From the NCBI GenBank assembly GCA_050291365.1, contig JBNKJS010000012.1, positions 124,001-188,000 of the forward strand: DNA of 64,000 nt, given 5' to 3'. The DNA comes from JAAGZL01 sp050291365 (lineage in GTDB: Bacteria > Pseudomonadota > Gammaproteobacteria > Chromatiales > Chromatiaceae). The notes beneath the pieces were generated by a model. That model was not told the origin of the DNA and made no database searches. It saw only the letters and a program-made list of their open reading frames with translations. This document shows, one piece after another, positions 17,278 to 25,331 of the stretch. Position 1 is the first letter of the stretch, and each line of letters begins with the position of its first letter. Both the position numbers and the translations under genes were made by a program.

Positions 17278-18486
17278 ATGGAATTGGAGATTACTACACA
17301 GGTAGTACTGCTTGGCGCTGTCCTGGGCTTGGTTCTGGGTGCGGTGGCCAACGGAACAAACTTCTGCACCATGGGTGCGGTTTCAGACTGGGTAAATATG
17401 GGCGATCTGCGCCGGCTCAGATCCTGGTTTCTGGCCATAGCTGTGGCCATCATCGGCGTAATCTGGTTTGAATCGTCTGGCTTAATTGATATTACCGGAT
17501 CCCGCGTGCCCTACCGTGGCAGCATGTTTTTCTGGCCAAGATATATCCTCGGCGGCTTGATGTTCGGTGTGGGCATGACCCTGGCATCCGGTTGCGCCAA
17601 TAAAAATCTGATCCGTATCGGCGGGGGTAATCTTAAATCTATTGTTGTATTCATAGTGGTTGGGCTGGCGGCCTATGCCATGACCCGTACCGATTTTTAT
17701 GGAGTGGTCTTTCATAGCTGGATGGCACCCATAAGCCTAGATCTGGCTGCCATGGGTATTACCGACCAGAGCCTGGGGACTGTTCTGGGTAGTGTTATTG
17801 GAGTTGAAAACCCCGTTGGAGTTAATCTCTATATGGGAATCGTACTGGGACTGGGTCTACTGCTGATCATATTTAAATCGAAGGATTTCAGAACCAGTGG
17901 CGAACTGGTGTTAGCTGGTGTCAGTATCGGCATACTCACTATGATCGGTTGGTATGTGACCGCTGGCAGCATGGGCCAGGAGTGGGTTGAGGCTGCCGAA
18001 TTCATGGATGTGCCACCACCTGGTGTCGGCCCCCAGTCCTTCACCTTCGTAAACCCGATGGGTGAGACCCTGGTCCTCCTTCAGAGTGGTGCAGACCTGA
18101 GTCTGCTCACATTTGGTATGGCCACCCTATTTGGGGTGATTGCAGGTTCTTTTCTGTATGCCATCATCAGCCGCAGCTTCCGAATTGAGTGGTTTGCCAA
18201 TATCAAGGACTTCATAAACCACATAATCGGCGCAATCCTCATGGGTATTGGTGGCGTATTGGCTATGGGCTGCACCCTGGGCCAAGGGGTAACCGGTGTT
18301 TCTACCCTTGCCATTGGTTCATTTATTGCTCTGGGATGTATAATCCTGGGCAGCGCACTCACCATGAAGATACAGTATTACAAACTGGTTTACGAAGATG
18401 AGGCCAGCTTCGGCAGGGCCCTGATTACCGGTATGGTGGACCTGCGCTTGCTGCCCAAGGGAATGAGAAAGCTGGAAGCGCTTTAA
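17278..18486 (+). CDS. YeeE/YedE family sulfur (thiosulfate-type) transporter
   Basis: The 402-residue membrane protein has about ten hydrophobic segments and two halves with the family's cysteine-bearing motifs: GMTLASGCANKNLIRIGGG and GVLAMGCTLGQGVTG. These conserved cysteines define YeeE/YedE proteins, of which the thiosulfate importer TsuA/YeeE is the studied member. The first helix also carries GTNFCTMGAVSDWVNMGD. It stands alone between queC and tRNA-Lys, with a strong GGAGGAGG site before the ATG. Import of a reduced sulfur compound is inferred from family membership. Confidence 0.85.
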   Translation: MELEITTQVVLLGAVLGLVLGAVANGTNFCTMGAVSDWVNMGDLRRLRSWFLAIAVAIIGVIWFESSGLIDITGSRVPYRGSMFFWPRYILGGLMFGVGMTLASGCANKNLIRIGGGNLKSIVVFIVVGLAAYAMTRTDFYGVVFHSWMAPISLDLAAMGITDQSLGTVLGSVIGVENPVGVNLYMGIVLGLGLLLIIFKSKDFRTSGELVLAGVSIGILTMIGWYVTAGSMGQEWVEAAEFMDVPPPGVGPQSFTFVNPMGETLVLLQSGADLSLLTFGMATLFGVIAGSFLYAIISRSFRIEWFANIKDFINHIIGAILMGIGGVLAMGCTLGQGVTGVSTLAIGSFIALGCIILGSALTMKIQYYKLVYEDEASFGRALITGMVDLRLLPKGMRKLEAL

Positions 18487-18493
18487 TACTGCT

Positions 18494-18521
18494 TTGACAG
18501 CGGGGAATCGTCCGGTATAAT
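18494..18521 (+). promoter_or_regulatory. Consensus sigma-70 promoter for tRNA-Lys
   Basis: TTGACA at 18494-18499 and TATAAT at 18516-18521 are exact consensus hexamers with a 16-bp spacer, placing transcription start about 11-12 bp before the tRNA. The discriminator (CACGCGC) is GC-rich, as in stable-RNA promoters under stringent control. Confidence 0.85.
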
Positions 18522-18539
18522 CACGCGCTTCGAGTTATC

Positions 18540-18615
18540 GGGTCGTTAGCTCAGTTGGTAGAGCAGTGGATTTTTAATCCATTGGTCGCAGGTTCGACTC
18601 CTGCACGACCCACCA
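18540..18615 (+). tRNA. tRNA-Lys (anticodon TTT), CCA encoded
   Basis: The acceptor stem GGGTCGT pairs with ACGACCC (18605-18611), followed by A and an encoded CCA. The anticodon stem GTGGA/TCCAT encloses loop TTTTTAA, giving anticodon TTT. The T arm carries GGTTCGACTCC. All cloverleaf arms are present over 76 bases. Confidence 0.97.
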
Positions 18616-18623
18616 TGCAAAAC

Positions 18624-18657
18624 AAGGGGTTAGCCTAATGCTAACCCCTTTTCTTTT
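18624..18657 (+). terminator. Rho-independent terminator of tRNA-Lys
   Basis: AAGGGGTTAGC (18624-18634) pairs perfectly with GCTAACCCCTT (18640-18650) over the loop CTAAT and is followed by TTCTTTT. It starts 8 bp after the tRNA CCA end. Confidence 0.93.
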
Positions 18658-18770
18658 GTGCTTTTTGTTTACATATGTTCACTGACCTACTTTGTGTTGC
18701 TAGAAAGTAGATAGCTGCTTATCATGCCTGCATTAGCCAAAGACATTATTAATCAAAGGGTGCTATCACA

Positions 18771-19148
18771 GTGAGAGCGATACTATTGATTCTGGTTGTA
18801 CTATCCACATCTCTCCATGCAGAGTCCATAACGCCGAAGGTGTGGGGTTATGGCACCAAAAGCTGCTCATCATACATTGAGGCCTATAAGGCCAAGGAGA
18901 AAGGAGATCAGGATAAGATATGGGAGTACTTTCGTTACCGTGACTGGATGACCGGTTTTATCAGTGGTTTGACCATGGCTACGGGTATAGATGTAATGCA
19001 GGGGGTGCAACCGAAGAGCGCCATGCGTAGGATTAATCTGATCTGTGAAGAGGATTTAGGTAAGGATTTCTTTACCGCTACTATGGAGTTTATTCGGATA
19101 ATTGGAACCAACCAGAAGCCACAAAATGAGAGTAATGGTTCTGACTGA
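18771..19148 (+). CDS. Small secreted protein of unknown function
   Basis: From a GTG at 18771 a 125-residue product is read, with a clear signal peptide (MRAILLILVVLSTSLHA-ESITP). The mature part has two cysteines (KSCSSY and NLICEED) that could form a disulfide and a helix containing DWMTGFISGLTMATGID. The layout recalls small periplasmic Rap1a/HdeA-like helical proteins, but I do not recognise a family with certainty. It is transcribed alone, after the tRNA terminator, with AAAGGG about 9 bp before the start. Confidence 0.6.
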   Translation: MRAILLILVVLSTSLHAESITPKVWGYGTKSCSSYIEAYKAKEKGDQDKIWEYFRYRDWMTGFISGLTMATGIDVMQGVQPKSAMRRINLICEEDLGKDFFTATMEFIRIIGTNQKPQNESNGSD

Positions 19149-19161
19149 TTGGTTATCTACT

Positions 19162-19495
19162 CTATGGAATCAAAATAGTGGGGCCAGTTGTAACGCCACT
19201 CTCTGAAGATTGATCAGCCAACCCAGTATCTGCTAACTGGAACCCATACTTGATCTGTATGGAGATCTCCCCTGGACCTACAGGCCCGAACAGTGCATCC
19301 GCCAGGAGCAGCTGTTCTTCCTGTTCTGCTACAAAATAAAACAGGCAAGGGCGTATCAGGCAGAGTGATCTCCTCTTGGTTATTGATAGCAGAGAAAAAA
19401 CTGGGAACGCCCCCTACCTGTTGCCAAAACTCACCATTATGCCGCGGCGTTTGAGATGCTTTGGTAAAAGGCCTCAAGCAGAGCCTACGGCAACA
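19162..19495 (-). pseudogene. Decayed 3' half of a quinone oxidoreductase gene (paralogue of 20840-21814)
   Basis: Read on the minus strand in one frame, this region matches the C-terminal third of the intact oxidoreductase nearby: HLKRRGIMVSFGN against CLKRRGMMVSFGN, SLCLIRPCLFYFVAEQEEQ against SLYLTRPSLFDYVAEPEEQ, and SGVTTGPTILIP-stop against SGVTTGSIILVP-stop. A TAG nonsense codon lies at 19414-19416, 84 codons before the shared stop, with no frameshift between. Similarity fades near 19495, where the terminator of the next gene begins; the 5' two thirds are missing. Confidence 0.85.
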
Positions 19496-19533
19496 AATAA
19501 AAAATTCCGCCAGGGCTAGCCATAGCGGAATTT
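19494..19533 (-). terminator. Terminator of the CTERM protein gene
   Basis: On the minus strand AAATTCCGC (19533-19525) pairs with GCGGAATTT (19510-19502) over a 14-base loop, followed by TTTTATTT. It lies 22 bp after the stop of the gene at 19555-20214. Confidence 0.85.
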
Positions 19534-19554
19534 ATTGTGATTGCAGTTCTGCTA

Positions 19555-20214
19555 TCAGACTGCTTGTTTCCGTCTGGAGAAACTGATCAGACCAATCAGG
19601 CCAGATATGAAAAGCCATACCGCTGTCGGGATGGGTACAGCAGCAAAGGCATGATTGTCTGTTTCGAAGGCATTGATGGTGGAACCAAGTACGATTTTAT
19701 TGAAATACTCAGCTGGGTTTTGCGCCCAGATGTTCCAGTAAAATCCGAGCGATTGGTCACCTGTCGGGTTAGGATGTCCCGCCAGTGTGCTCAGATCGGT
19801 TCCGGAAAATGTTGTGATGTGTGTGTTGTCACGCCACAGTTCCACATAGTTATACCAATCAGGGGAGCCGCCGTAATAGCCAAAATAGAGATTCAGGGCC
19901 GTGAGCGTTATGGTTACAGGAGTCGATTGTCCACTTCCTGGGCCTACCGTCAGGTAATTTGAGGTATCGCCAGGGGGTGCCGCCCAACTGCCGCCAACGC
20001 TGCCACTTACCACAGCGCCGCCTGTATACCCGGAGGCCGGGTATCCTGAATTGAAGTCGATAACCGTTGCACCTGCAACTGAGGTGGTTAGTCCTTCGTT
20101 TGGTATGGGGGTTCCGCCGACGGTAATGGTGTATGCCAAAGCGGAGGTTACGGTAGTCATTACAGCTAGGGCAATTACAAAGCTAAGGCTATGTTTTAAA
20201 AGACTATATTTCAT
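19555..20214 (-). CDS. Secreted protein with VPxP/PEP-CTERM-type sorting signal
   Basis: From the ATG at 20214 (GGAG 8 bp before it) the product is about 219 residues with a signal peptide ending TSALA. The C-terminus has the exosortase-type tripartite signal: VPIPTAVWLF, a hydrophobic helix (ISGLIGLISF) and the basic tail SRRKQAV. The mature domain is rich in Gly, Ser, Thr and Tyr with no catalytic motif that I recognise. Such proteins are normally processed by an exosortase and linked to surface polysaccharide; no exosortase is in this window. A longer in-frame start upstream (20262) lacks a good ribosome-binding site. Confidence 0.8.
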   Translation of the reverse strand: MKYSLLKHSLSFVIALAVMTTVTSALAYTITVGGTPIPNEGLTTSVAGATVIDFNSGYPASGYTGGAVVSGSVGGSWAAPPGDTSNYLTVGPGSGQSTPVTITLTALNLYFGYYGGSPDWYNYVELWRDNTHITTFSGTDLSTLAGHPNPTGDQSLGFYWNIWAQNPAEYFNKIVLGSTINAFETDNHAFAAVPIPTAVWLFISGLIGLISFSRRKQAV

Positions 20215-20475
20215 GATAGGTACTCCAGTTAACATGTTAGTCAACCACAGTTCCATCTGCACCGTATCAGTGAGTCTAGTTGTATCTACCCAGGTTAATA
20301 GTCCCCATTTGGGTTAGGTGGAAAAATTACCCGGGAACCAAGTTCCCAGGGTTTTAACGCCGCTTATAAGTGATCTGAATGGTTGGTTATTTCTGTTAAG
20401 GAGAAGCCCGTATTTTTAATTGTTCCCAGGGTTTCATTTAGGCATTCCATAGGCCAAATTCGCTACATTTATGTG

Positions 20476-20814
20476 TTAGCTATAGTTCTGATCGGTTCTT
20501 GCGGCCATGATGAAATCGTTCATATGCAGGCCGCCTATCTTGTGAGTCCACCAGGTTAAGGTCACCTTGCCCCATTCCACTACTATTGTCGGATGGTGAT
20601 TCTCTGCTTCCGCTTCTTCGCCGATCTTGTTGGCAAAGAGCATGGCGCTGGCGAAGTCATCGAACTTGTAGCTCTTCTCCAGTTGCTTGACCCCGTTCCG
20701 CTGTTGTACTGACCATCCGTCCAGTTCGGTCATTAGCTGCTCCATTTCATCTTCGGCCACTTTGGGAGCCCCGATGCTGCAGGCCTCGCAGTGTGATTGG
20801 GTAAGCTTTTCCAT
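20476..20814 (-). CDS. phhB: 4a-hydroxytetrahydrobiopterin dehydratase (PhhB/PCD family)
   Basis: A 112-residue protein with the pterin-4a-carbinolamine dehydratase active-site pattern AEAENHHPTIVVEWGKV followed by LTWWTHKIGGL. The enzyme recycles oxidised tetrahydrobiopterin after aromatic amino acid hydroxylation. No phenylalanine hydroxylase gene is nearby, so a different pterin role is possible. It is 25 bp downstream of the oxidoreductase on the same strand. The 260-bp region between it and the CTERM gene holds a GGGAACCAAGTTCCC palindrome at 20334-20348. Confidence 0.9.
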   Translation of the reverse strand: MEKLTQSHCEACSIGAPKVAEDEMEQLMTELDGWSVQQRNGVKQLEKSYKFDDFASAMLFANKIGEEAEAENHHPTIVVEWGKVTLTWWTHKIGGLHMNDFIMAARTDQNYS

Positions 20815-20839
20815 AGCATATCTCCTCTAGGTGTCTTTT

Positions 20840-21814
20840 CTAAGGAACCAAGATGATGGAGCCGGTAGTTACTCCGCTCTCCAGGGTCTTGTGGGCCTCT
20901 CCTGCTTCAGCTAACGGGAATTCACGATTGATCTGGATGGATACTTCTCCGCTGCTTACCCTTTCAAATAGGGCGTCGGCCAGAAACTGCTGTTCCTCCG
21001 GTTCGGCCACATAATCGAACAGGGAAGGGCGGGTCAGGTAGAGCGATCCCATCTTGGTCAGTAGCAGGGGAGAAAAATCCGGGACCGCGCCCGATGCATT
21101 GCCGAAGCTTACCATCATGCCGCGGCGCTTGAGACACTGGAGGGATATATCAAAGGTATCCTTGCCCACTCCGTCGTAGACCACGTCTACGCCTCGGTCC
21201 GAGGTTATCTCCCTTACAGCGGCCGGAACATCAACCTCTCGATATAGCACTACCTCTTCACAGCCGTTCTGTTTTGCCATATCCGCCTTCTCTGCGCTGC
21301 CGACGGTGCCGATGACGGTCGCCCCTATGGCCCTGGCCCATTGGGTCAGGATGGAACCTACTCCCCCTGCGGCTGCGTGCATCAGGATGGTGTCGGACGA
21401 TGTTACTGGGTAGGTCTTGAGCAGTAGATAGGCCGCGGTCATCCCTTTCAGCATCATGGCGGCTGCGGTCTTGGATGATATTGAATCGGGGACTTTTATC
21501 AGAACATCTTCCGGGACAATATGCATCTCGGCATAGGCCCCGAGTGGTGCAGCTACGTAGCAGACCCTATCGCCCACGGTCACCTGGGTAACCCTTTCAC
21601 CAACTGCTGTTACAACGCCTGCTGCCTCTTTGCCCAGCCCGGATGGGAGATCCATAGGATAGAGTCCAGAACGATGATAGGTGTCGATAAAATTGACCCC
21701 GATCGCCTCATTCTGAACTTGCACTAGGTTGCCGGTTGGCTCGGGCAACTCAACATCTCTCAGTTGCAGTACCCGATAGTCGCCATATTCATCTATCTGT
21801 ATCGAGTTGGTCAA
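20840..21814 (-). CDS. qor: NADPH:quinone oxidoreductase (zinc-free MDR family)
   Basis: The protein (about 324 residues from TTG at 21814) shows the QOR pattern: DVELPEPTGN start, GVNFIDTYHRSGLYPMDLPSG (two conserved pieces), the nucleotide-binding AAAGGVGSILTQWAR and the YDGVGKDTF segment. It reduces quinones with NADPH and lacks the zinc site of alcohol dehydrogenases. ATGs at 21841 and 21871 have no ribosome-binding site, whereas AAAGGG lies 8 bp before the TTG, after which NSIQIDEYG begins as in relatives. Probably co-transcribed with phhB. A decayed paralogue lies at 19162-19495. Confidence 0.88.
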   Translation of the reverse strand: MTNSIQIDEYGDYRVLQLRDVELPEPTGNLVQVQNEAIGVNFIDTYHRSGLYPMDLPSGLGKEAAGVVTAVGERVTQVTVGDRVCYVAAPLGAYAEMHIVPEDVLIKVPDSISSKTAAAMMLKGMTAAYLLLKTYPVTSSDTILMHAAAGGVGSILTQWARAIGATVIGTVGSAEKADMAKQNGCEEVVLYREVDVPAAVREITSDRGVDVVYDGVGKDTFDISLQCLKRRGMMVSFGNASGAVPDFSPLLLTKMGSLYLTRPSLFDYVAEPEEQQFLADALFERVSSGEVSIQINREFPLAEAGEAHKTLESGVTTGSIILVP

Positions 21815-22015
21815 TATGTTCACCCTTTCGATCCGTAACATAATATGTGTAGTGTCATGAGAACTATGCATTAGGTCTGAAACAAAATCCAGGCAGCAAC
21901 CTTAGAGCGGTTATTCCGGCGTTTGTTTGACTGGACTTGAATTTCTAATAACCAAGCGCAATACTAGGATAATAGGTCTGTCTATATTTTTATTTGTTTA
22001 TTACAGGTTATTGAG

Positions 22016-22768
22016 ATGAGCGATTGGGCTGAGGGAAGGGTGGTAAGTAACATATGTCATGGGGGTGAGCTTTTTGTGTTGCATGTTAAAGCGTCGGTGC
22101 AGCCCTTTCGTGCAGGACAATATACAAAACTGGCTTTGGATATGAATGGGGAGCGGATTGCACGCCCCTACTCTTTGGTCAATCCACCATCAGAAGAGCT
22201 GTTGGAGTTCTATTTTAATACGGTTCCAAATGGTGATTTTACCAGCTGTTTAAGTGAATTGAGGGGTGGAGACCATATCTGGGTCTCGAAGGAACCTAGT
22301 GGTTTTTTTACTCTTGATGAGGTGCCAGAGGCAGAGCATCTTTGGTTGTTGGCTACTGGGACTGCTATAGGCCCCTTTATTTCAATGCTCAAAAGCAACG
22401 AACCTTGGGGGCGCTTCTCTAAGATTATATTGGTACATGGGGTGCGCTATGTAAAAGACCTTAACTATCAGCATGCTATAGCGGAGTTTGAGATGCGTGA
22501 TCCAAACAGGTTTGTTGCGGTTCCATTCGTAACCAGGGAAGAGACAAGTTTTGCCATGGACGGACATATGCAGGACGCCATCATAAATGGATCGTTGGAA
22601 CAGAGGGTTGGAGTAAAGCTGAGCCCGGAACAGTCTCAAGTCATGATCTGTGGTAATCCAAATATGATAAAGGAGACCAAAAAGGTTCTGGATGCACGTG
22701 GCCTGAAGAAGAACCTACGACGCAAGCCTGGTCATGTGACTACTGAACACTACTGGCAGGATGATTGA
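22016..22768 (+). CDS. fpr: Ferredoxin/flavodoxin-NADP(+) reductase Fpr
   Basis: A 250-residue FAD enzyme with the FAD-binding RPYSLVNPPS motif, FRAGQYTKLAL before it, and NADP-binding LLATGTAIGPFISML. The C-terminus ENTEHYW-like ending (TTEHYWQDD) is the bacterial subclass I type. It passes electrons between NADPH and ferredoxin or flavodoxin and supports oxidative-stress defence and iron-sulfur repair. It begins a run of redox genes. Confidence 0.92.
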   Translation: MSDWAEGRVVSNICHGGELFVLHVKASVQPFRAGQYTKLALDMNGERIARPYSLVNPPSEELLEFYFNTVPNGDFTSCLSELRGGDHIWVSKEPSGFFTLDEVPEAEHLWLLATGTAIGPFISMLKSNEPWGRFSKIILVHGVRYVKDLNYQHAIAEFEMRDPNRFVAVPFVTREETSFAMDGHMQDAIINGSLEQRVGVKLSPEQSQVMICGNPNMIKETKKVLDARGLKKNLRRKPGHVTTEHYWQDD

Positions 22769-22914
22769 TTAAGACTGCTCCTATCCATGCCGATTATGTG
22801 CTGCTGCGACAATTTTCACCAAAAATGTCATTGCGAGGGACTGGTAAAAGGTGGGATATTTATATCCCATGTACTATTTTTAAGATCTTATGACTATGGG
22901 TAGGAGCAGTAGCA

Positions 22915-23493
22915 ATGGCTAAAAGTATACAAGGATCGCAGACTGAGAAGAACCTGTTGGCCGCATTTGCCGGAGAGTCTCAGGCAAGAAACAGATACAC
23001 CTACTTCGCAGCAGTGGCTAGAAAAGAGGGTCTGGTTCAGATATCCCACATCTTTGAAGAGACGGCAGACCAGGAAAAGGAGCATGCCAAGAGATTCTTT
23101 AAGTTTCTTGAAGGGGGGGATCTGGAAATAACAGAGACCTTTCCTGCAGGCAAGATCGGTAAGACCATGGATAATCTATTAGCTGCGGCTGCGGGGGAAG
23201 AGCATGAATGGACAGAGATGTACCCAAATTTTGCCAAGGTAGCCAGGGAAGAGGGGTTTGAAGCGGTGGCTGAGGCGTTCGAGGCCATATCCGTAGCAGA
23301 GAAACAGCATGAGAAACGTTACAGAGATCTGGCTGAAAATCTACAGGCGGGCAGGGTATTCAAAAGAGAGGGTAAGGTGGTTTGGCGTTGTCGCAATTGC
23401 GGTTATCTGCATGAAGGGGACGAGGCTCCTGAGCGTTGTCCTGCATGTATCCACCCCCAGGCCCATTTTGAGTTGTTAGCTGAGAACTGGTAG
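22915..23493 (+). CDS. Rubrerythrin
   Basis: The 192-residue protein has an N-terminal ferritin-like four-helix domain with diiron ligands in FAGESQARNRYT, ETADQEKEHAKR and ISVAEKQHEKRY, and a C-terminal rubredoxin domain with VWRCRNCGYLHEG and PERCPAC. Rubrerythrins reduce hydrogen peroxide in anaerobes and microaerophiles, with electrons from reductases such as the upstream Fpr. TAGGAG lies 8 bp before the ATG. Confidence 0.95.
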   Translation: MAKSIQGSQTEKNLLAAFAGESQARNRYTYFAAVARKEGLVQISHIFEETADQEKEHAKRFFKFLEGGDLEITETFPAGKIGKTMDNLLAAAAGEEHEWTEMYPNFAKVAREEGFEAVAEAFEAISVAEKQHEKRYRDLAENLQAGRVFKREGKVVWRCRNCGYLHEGDEAPERCPACIHPQAHFELLAENW

Positions 23494-23543
23494 AGATCGG
23501 TCAATAGATGAGGTAAGGCCAGATAGATATGGAGCCCTCTTAT

Positions 23544-24074
23544 TCATTTGTCCCAAGTCTCCTTCAGAAATAGATCTCTTCCTGAGCCCTGACGGTACAT
23601 TTTGTAGTGGGTGGGATGCTTCAGATAGTAGTTTTGATGATAATCCTCTGCCGGGTAAAAGCGGCTGGCAGGGCGTATCTCGGTGGCAATGGGATTCTGA
23701 AAACGGCCTGATGTAGCGAGTTCTGCCCTGGATTGTTCGGCAATCTTTTTTTGTGAGTCGTTGTGATAGTAGATTACTGGCTGGTACTGAGGGCCGCGAT
23801 CCGCAAACTGACCGCTCCTGTCGGTTGGGTCAATCTGGCGCCAAAAGGCCTCAACCAACTCCACATAACTAATTTCAGAGGGGTCGAAGATCACCTCCAC
23901 CGCCTCAATATGCCCTGAAGTGCCGGAGCATACTTGTTCATAGGTTGGGTTTTCAACATGCCCGCCGGTATAGCCCGATACGGCATCCAATACCCCTCTG
24001 ATCGCCTTGAACTCTGATTCAATACACCAGAAGCACCCACCGGCAAATGTGGCTTTTTGTGGTTTCGTATCCAT
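23544..24074 (-). CDS. msrA: Peptide methionine-S-sulfoxide reductase MsrA
   Basis: A 176-residue enzyme with the catalytic GGCFWCIES motif (Cys14 and Cys17), DPTDRSGQFADRGPQY and AEDYHQNYY, all standard for MsrA. It repairs oxidised methionine in proteins. It is divergent from the superoxide reductase gene, with an FNR-type palindrome between them, and convergent with rubrerythrin. Confidence 0.96.
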   Translation of the reverse strand: MDTKPQKATFAGGCFWCIESEFKAIRGVLDAVSGYTGGHVENPTYEQVCSGTSGHIEAVEVIFDPSEISYVELVEAFWRQIDPTDRSGQFADRGPQYQPVIYYHNDSQKKIAEQSRAELATSGRFQNPIATEIRPASRFYPAEDYHQNYYLKHPTHYKMYRQGSGRDLFLKETWDK

Positions 24075-24140
24075 ATTGGACTCCTAAAGCTATTCTTAAC
24101 TCTTTCTCTAATGTTAGGAATATAGCCCTTTTTGCCCTTG

Positions 24141-24154
24141 GTGATATATATCAA
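24141..24154. promoter_or_regulatory. FNR-type binding site between msrA and superoxide reductase
   Basis: GTGAT-ATAT-ATCAA matches the FNR consensus TTGAT-N4-ATCAA at nine of ten defined positions. It lies 67 bp before the msrA start and 103 bp before the superoxide reductase start, just upstream of the promoter at 24163-24191. Confidence 0.6.
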
Positions 24155-24162
24155 AAAAATAG

Positions 24163-24191
24163 TTGACAGATACCGGCCAAAAAGACAGAAT
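24163..24191 (+). promoter_or_regulatory. Predicted sigma-70 promoter of the superoxide reductase gene
   Basis: TTGACA (24163-24168) is an exact -35 box, followed after 17 bp by CAGAAT (24186-24191), which matches the -10 consensus at four of six positions. Transcription would begin near 24198, about 60 bp before the ATG. Confidence 0.6.
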
Positions 24192-24256
24192 AACGTCAAG
24201 AGTGACGGCATGCAAGCATTGAGAGCCGTCTGAACTTTAATTTATGGAGAAAAAAC

Positions 24257-24646
24257 ATGCCAGTAATCAATCGTTATGTAGATATAGATCAGGTGGAGAA
24301 AGAGGCCAAGAAGGACTATATAGACCGCCACTCCCCGTTCATTCACTGTGGTGATAGTGCTATTAAGGATCAAGCCTTTGCGGTGACCGTAAAAATGGGC
24401 AACGAATATTCACATCCAGATGACAATGATCATTATATAAAGAGTGTACAGCTCTATAATGGACAGACCCTGTTGGCAGAGGCCAGTTTTCCGCCCGGAT
24501 CGCTCGGTGGCAATGGCGCAAAAGGTCATGCCCAGGTAACATTCAATATAGTTCCGACAACTGCAAAACTTAGTCTGACCGCCATGTCCTACTGCACGAA
24601 GCACGGGCTGTGGGAGAGCGATCCTGTCGAGATTGAAGTGCATTGA
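24257..24646 (+). CDS. Superoxide reductase, neelaredoxin (class II) type
   Basis: This 129-residue protein carries the iron-site ligands of one-iron superoxide reductases: His25 (RHSPFI), His53 and His59 (EYSHPDDNDHY) and Cys113/His116 in SYCTKHGLWES, with the family spacing of 6 and 3. Glu50 may supply the sixth ligand. The N-terminal desulforedoxin domain of class I enzymes is absent. It reduces superoxide to peroxide without making oxygen, which suits a microaerophile. The GGAG site is 10 bp before the ATG. It precedes a peroxiredoxin that could remove the product. Confidence 0.85.
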   Translation: MPVINRYVDIDQVEKEAKKDYIDRHSPFIHCGDSAIKDQAFAVTVKMGNEYSHPDDNDHYIKSVQLYNGQTLLAEASFPPGSLGGNGAKGHAQVTFNIVPTTAKLSLTAMSYCTKHGLWESDPVEIEVH

Positions 24647-24715
24647 TCGGTTATATGAGCCAAATCATGTTTGAGTGAACCAAATAAGCAGAATATATAA
24701 ATCAGGAGATAAACA

Positions 24716-25312
24716 ATGTCTGTATTAGTTGCACAAGAGGCACCAGAATTTAAGGCGCAGGCCGTGATGCCAGATAACAGTTTCCAGGAGATCTCTCTAT
24801 CGGATTACAGAGGTAAATATGTGGTGTTGTTTTTCTATCCACTTGATTTTACCTTCGTATGCCCATCTGAGATTATCGCCTTTGATAAGCGCCTGGAAGA
24901 GTTCAAGAGCAGAGGTGTTGAAGTTATTGGCGTCTCCATTGATTCTCATTTCAGTCATCTTGCATGGAAGAACACTGAAATTAAGAACGGCGGTATAGGT
25001 AACGTTCAGTTCCCGCTGGTTGCCGATATTGACAAGGCGATTACAGATGCTTACGACGTAAGAACTGGCCCTGGTATTGCCCTGCGCGGTTCATTCCTCA
25101 TCGATAAGGAAGGTGTTGTTCAGCACCAGGTAATCAATAATCTATCTCTGGGCAGGGATATAGATGAAATGCTGCGCGTCGTTGATGCTTTGCAGTTTAC
25201 CGAAGAGCATGGTGAAGTTTGCCCAGCCGGCTGGCAGAAGGGTAAGGCTGGCATGAAGGGTTCAACTGAAGGTGTTGCCGAATATCTGGCAAACAATCAC
25301 GAAGAACTCTAG
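24716..25312 (+). CDS. Typical 2-Cys peroxiredoxin (AhpC/Prx1 group)
   Basis: A 198-residue thiol peroxidase with the peroxidatic Cys49 in DFTFVCPSEI, the resolving Cys169 in HGEVCPAGW and a GGIGNVQFPLVAD segment typical of the sensitive eukaryote-like Prx1/AhpC group. It reduces hydrogen peroxide and organic peroxides. It is 69 bp after superoxide reductase and ends at a strong terminator, so the two probably share a transcript. Confidence 0.95.
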   Translation: MSVLVAQEAPEFKAQAVMPDNSFQEISLSDYRGKYVVLFFYPLDFTFVCPSEIIAFDKRLEEFKSRGVEVIGVSIDSHFSHLAWKNTEIKNGGIGNVQFPLVADIDKAITDAYDVRTGPGIALRGSFLIDKEGVVQHQVINNLSLGRDIDEMLRVVDALQFTEEHGEVCPAGWQKGKAGMKGSTEGVAEYLANNHEEL

Positions 25313-25331
25313 AAGATCTTAAATAATATGT

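Noticed and set aside
19214..19477. 87-residue minus-strand frame
   Set aside because: It is a shifted reading of the decayed quinone oxidoreductase, whose true frame is recognisable.
20215..20300. Sigma-54 promoter for the CTERM protein gene
   Set aside because: A TGGAAC-N5-TTGAC stretch on the minus strand lacks the GC of the -12 element, so the match is too poor.
24141..24154. OxyR or SoxR site in the redox island
   Set aside because: The sequence fits the FNR half-site pattern, and no OxyR- or SoxR-type spacing is present.
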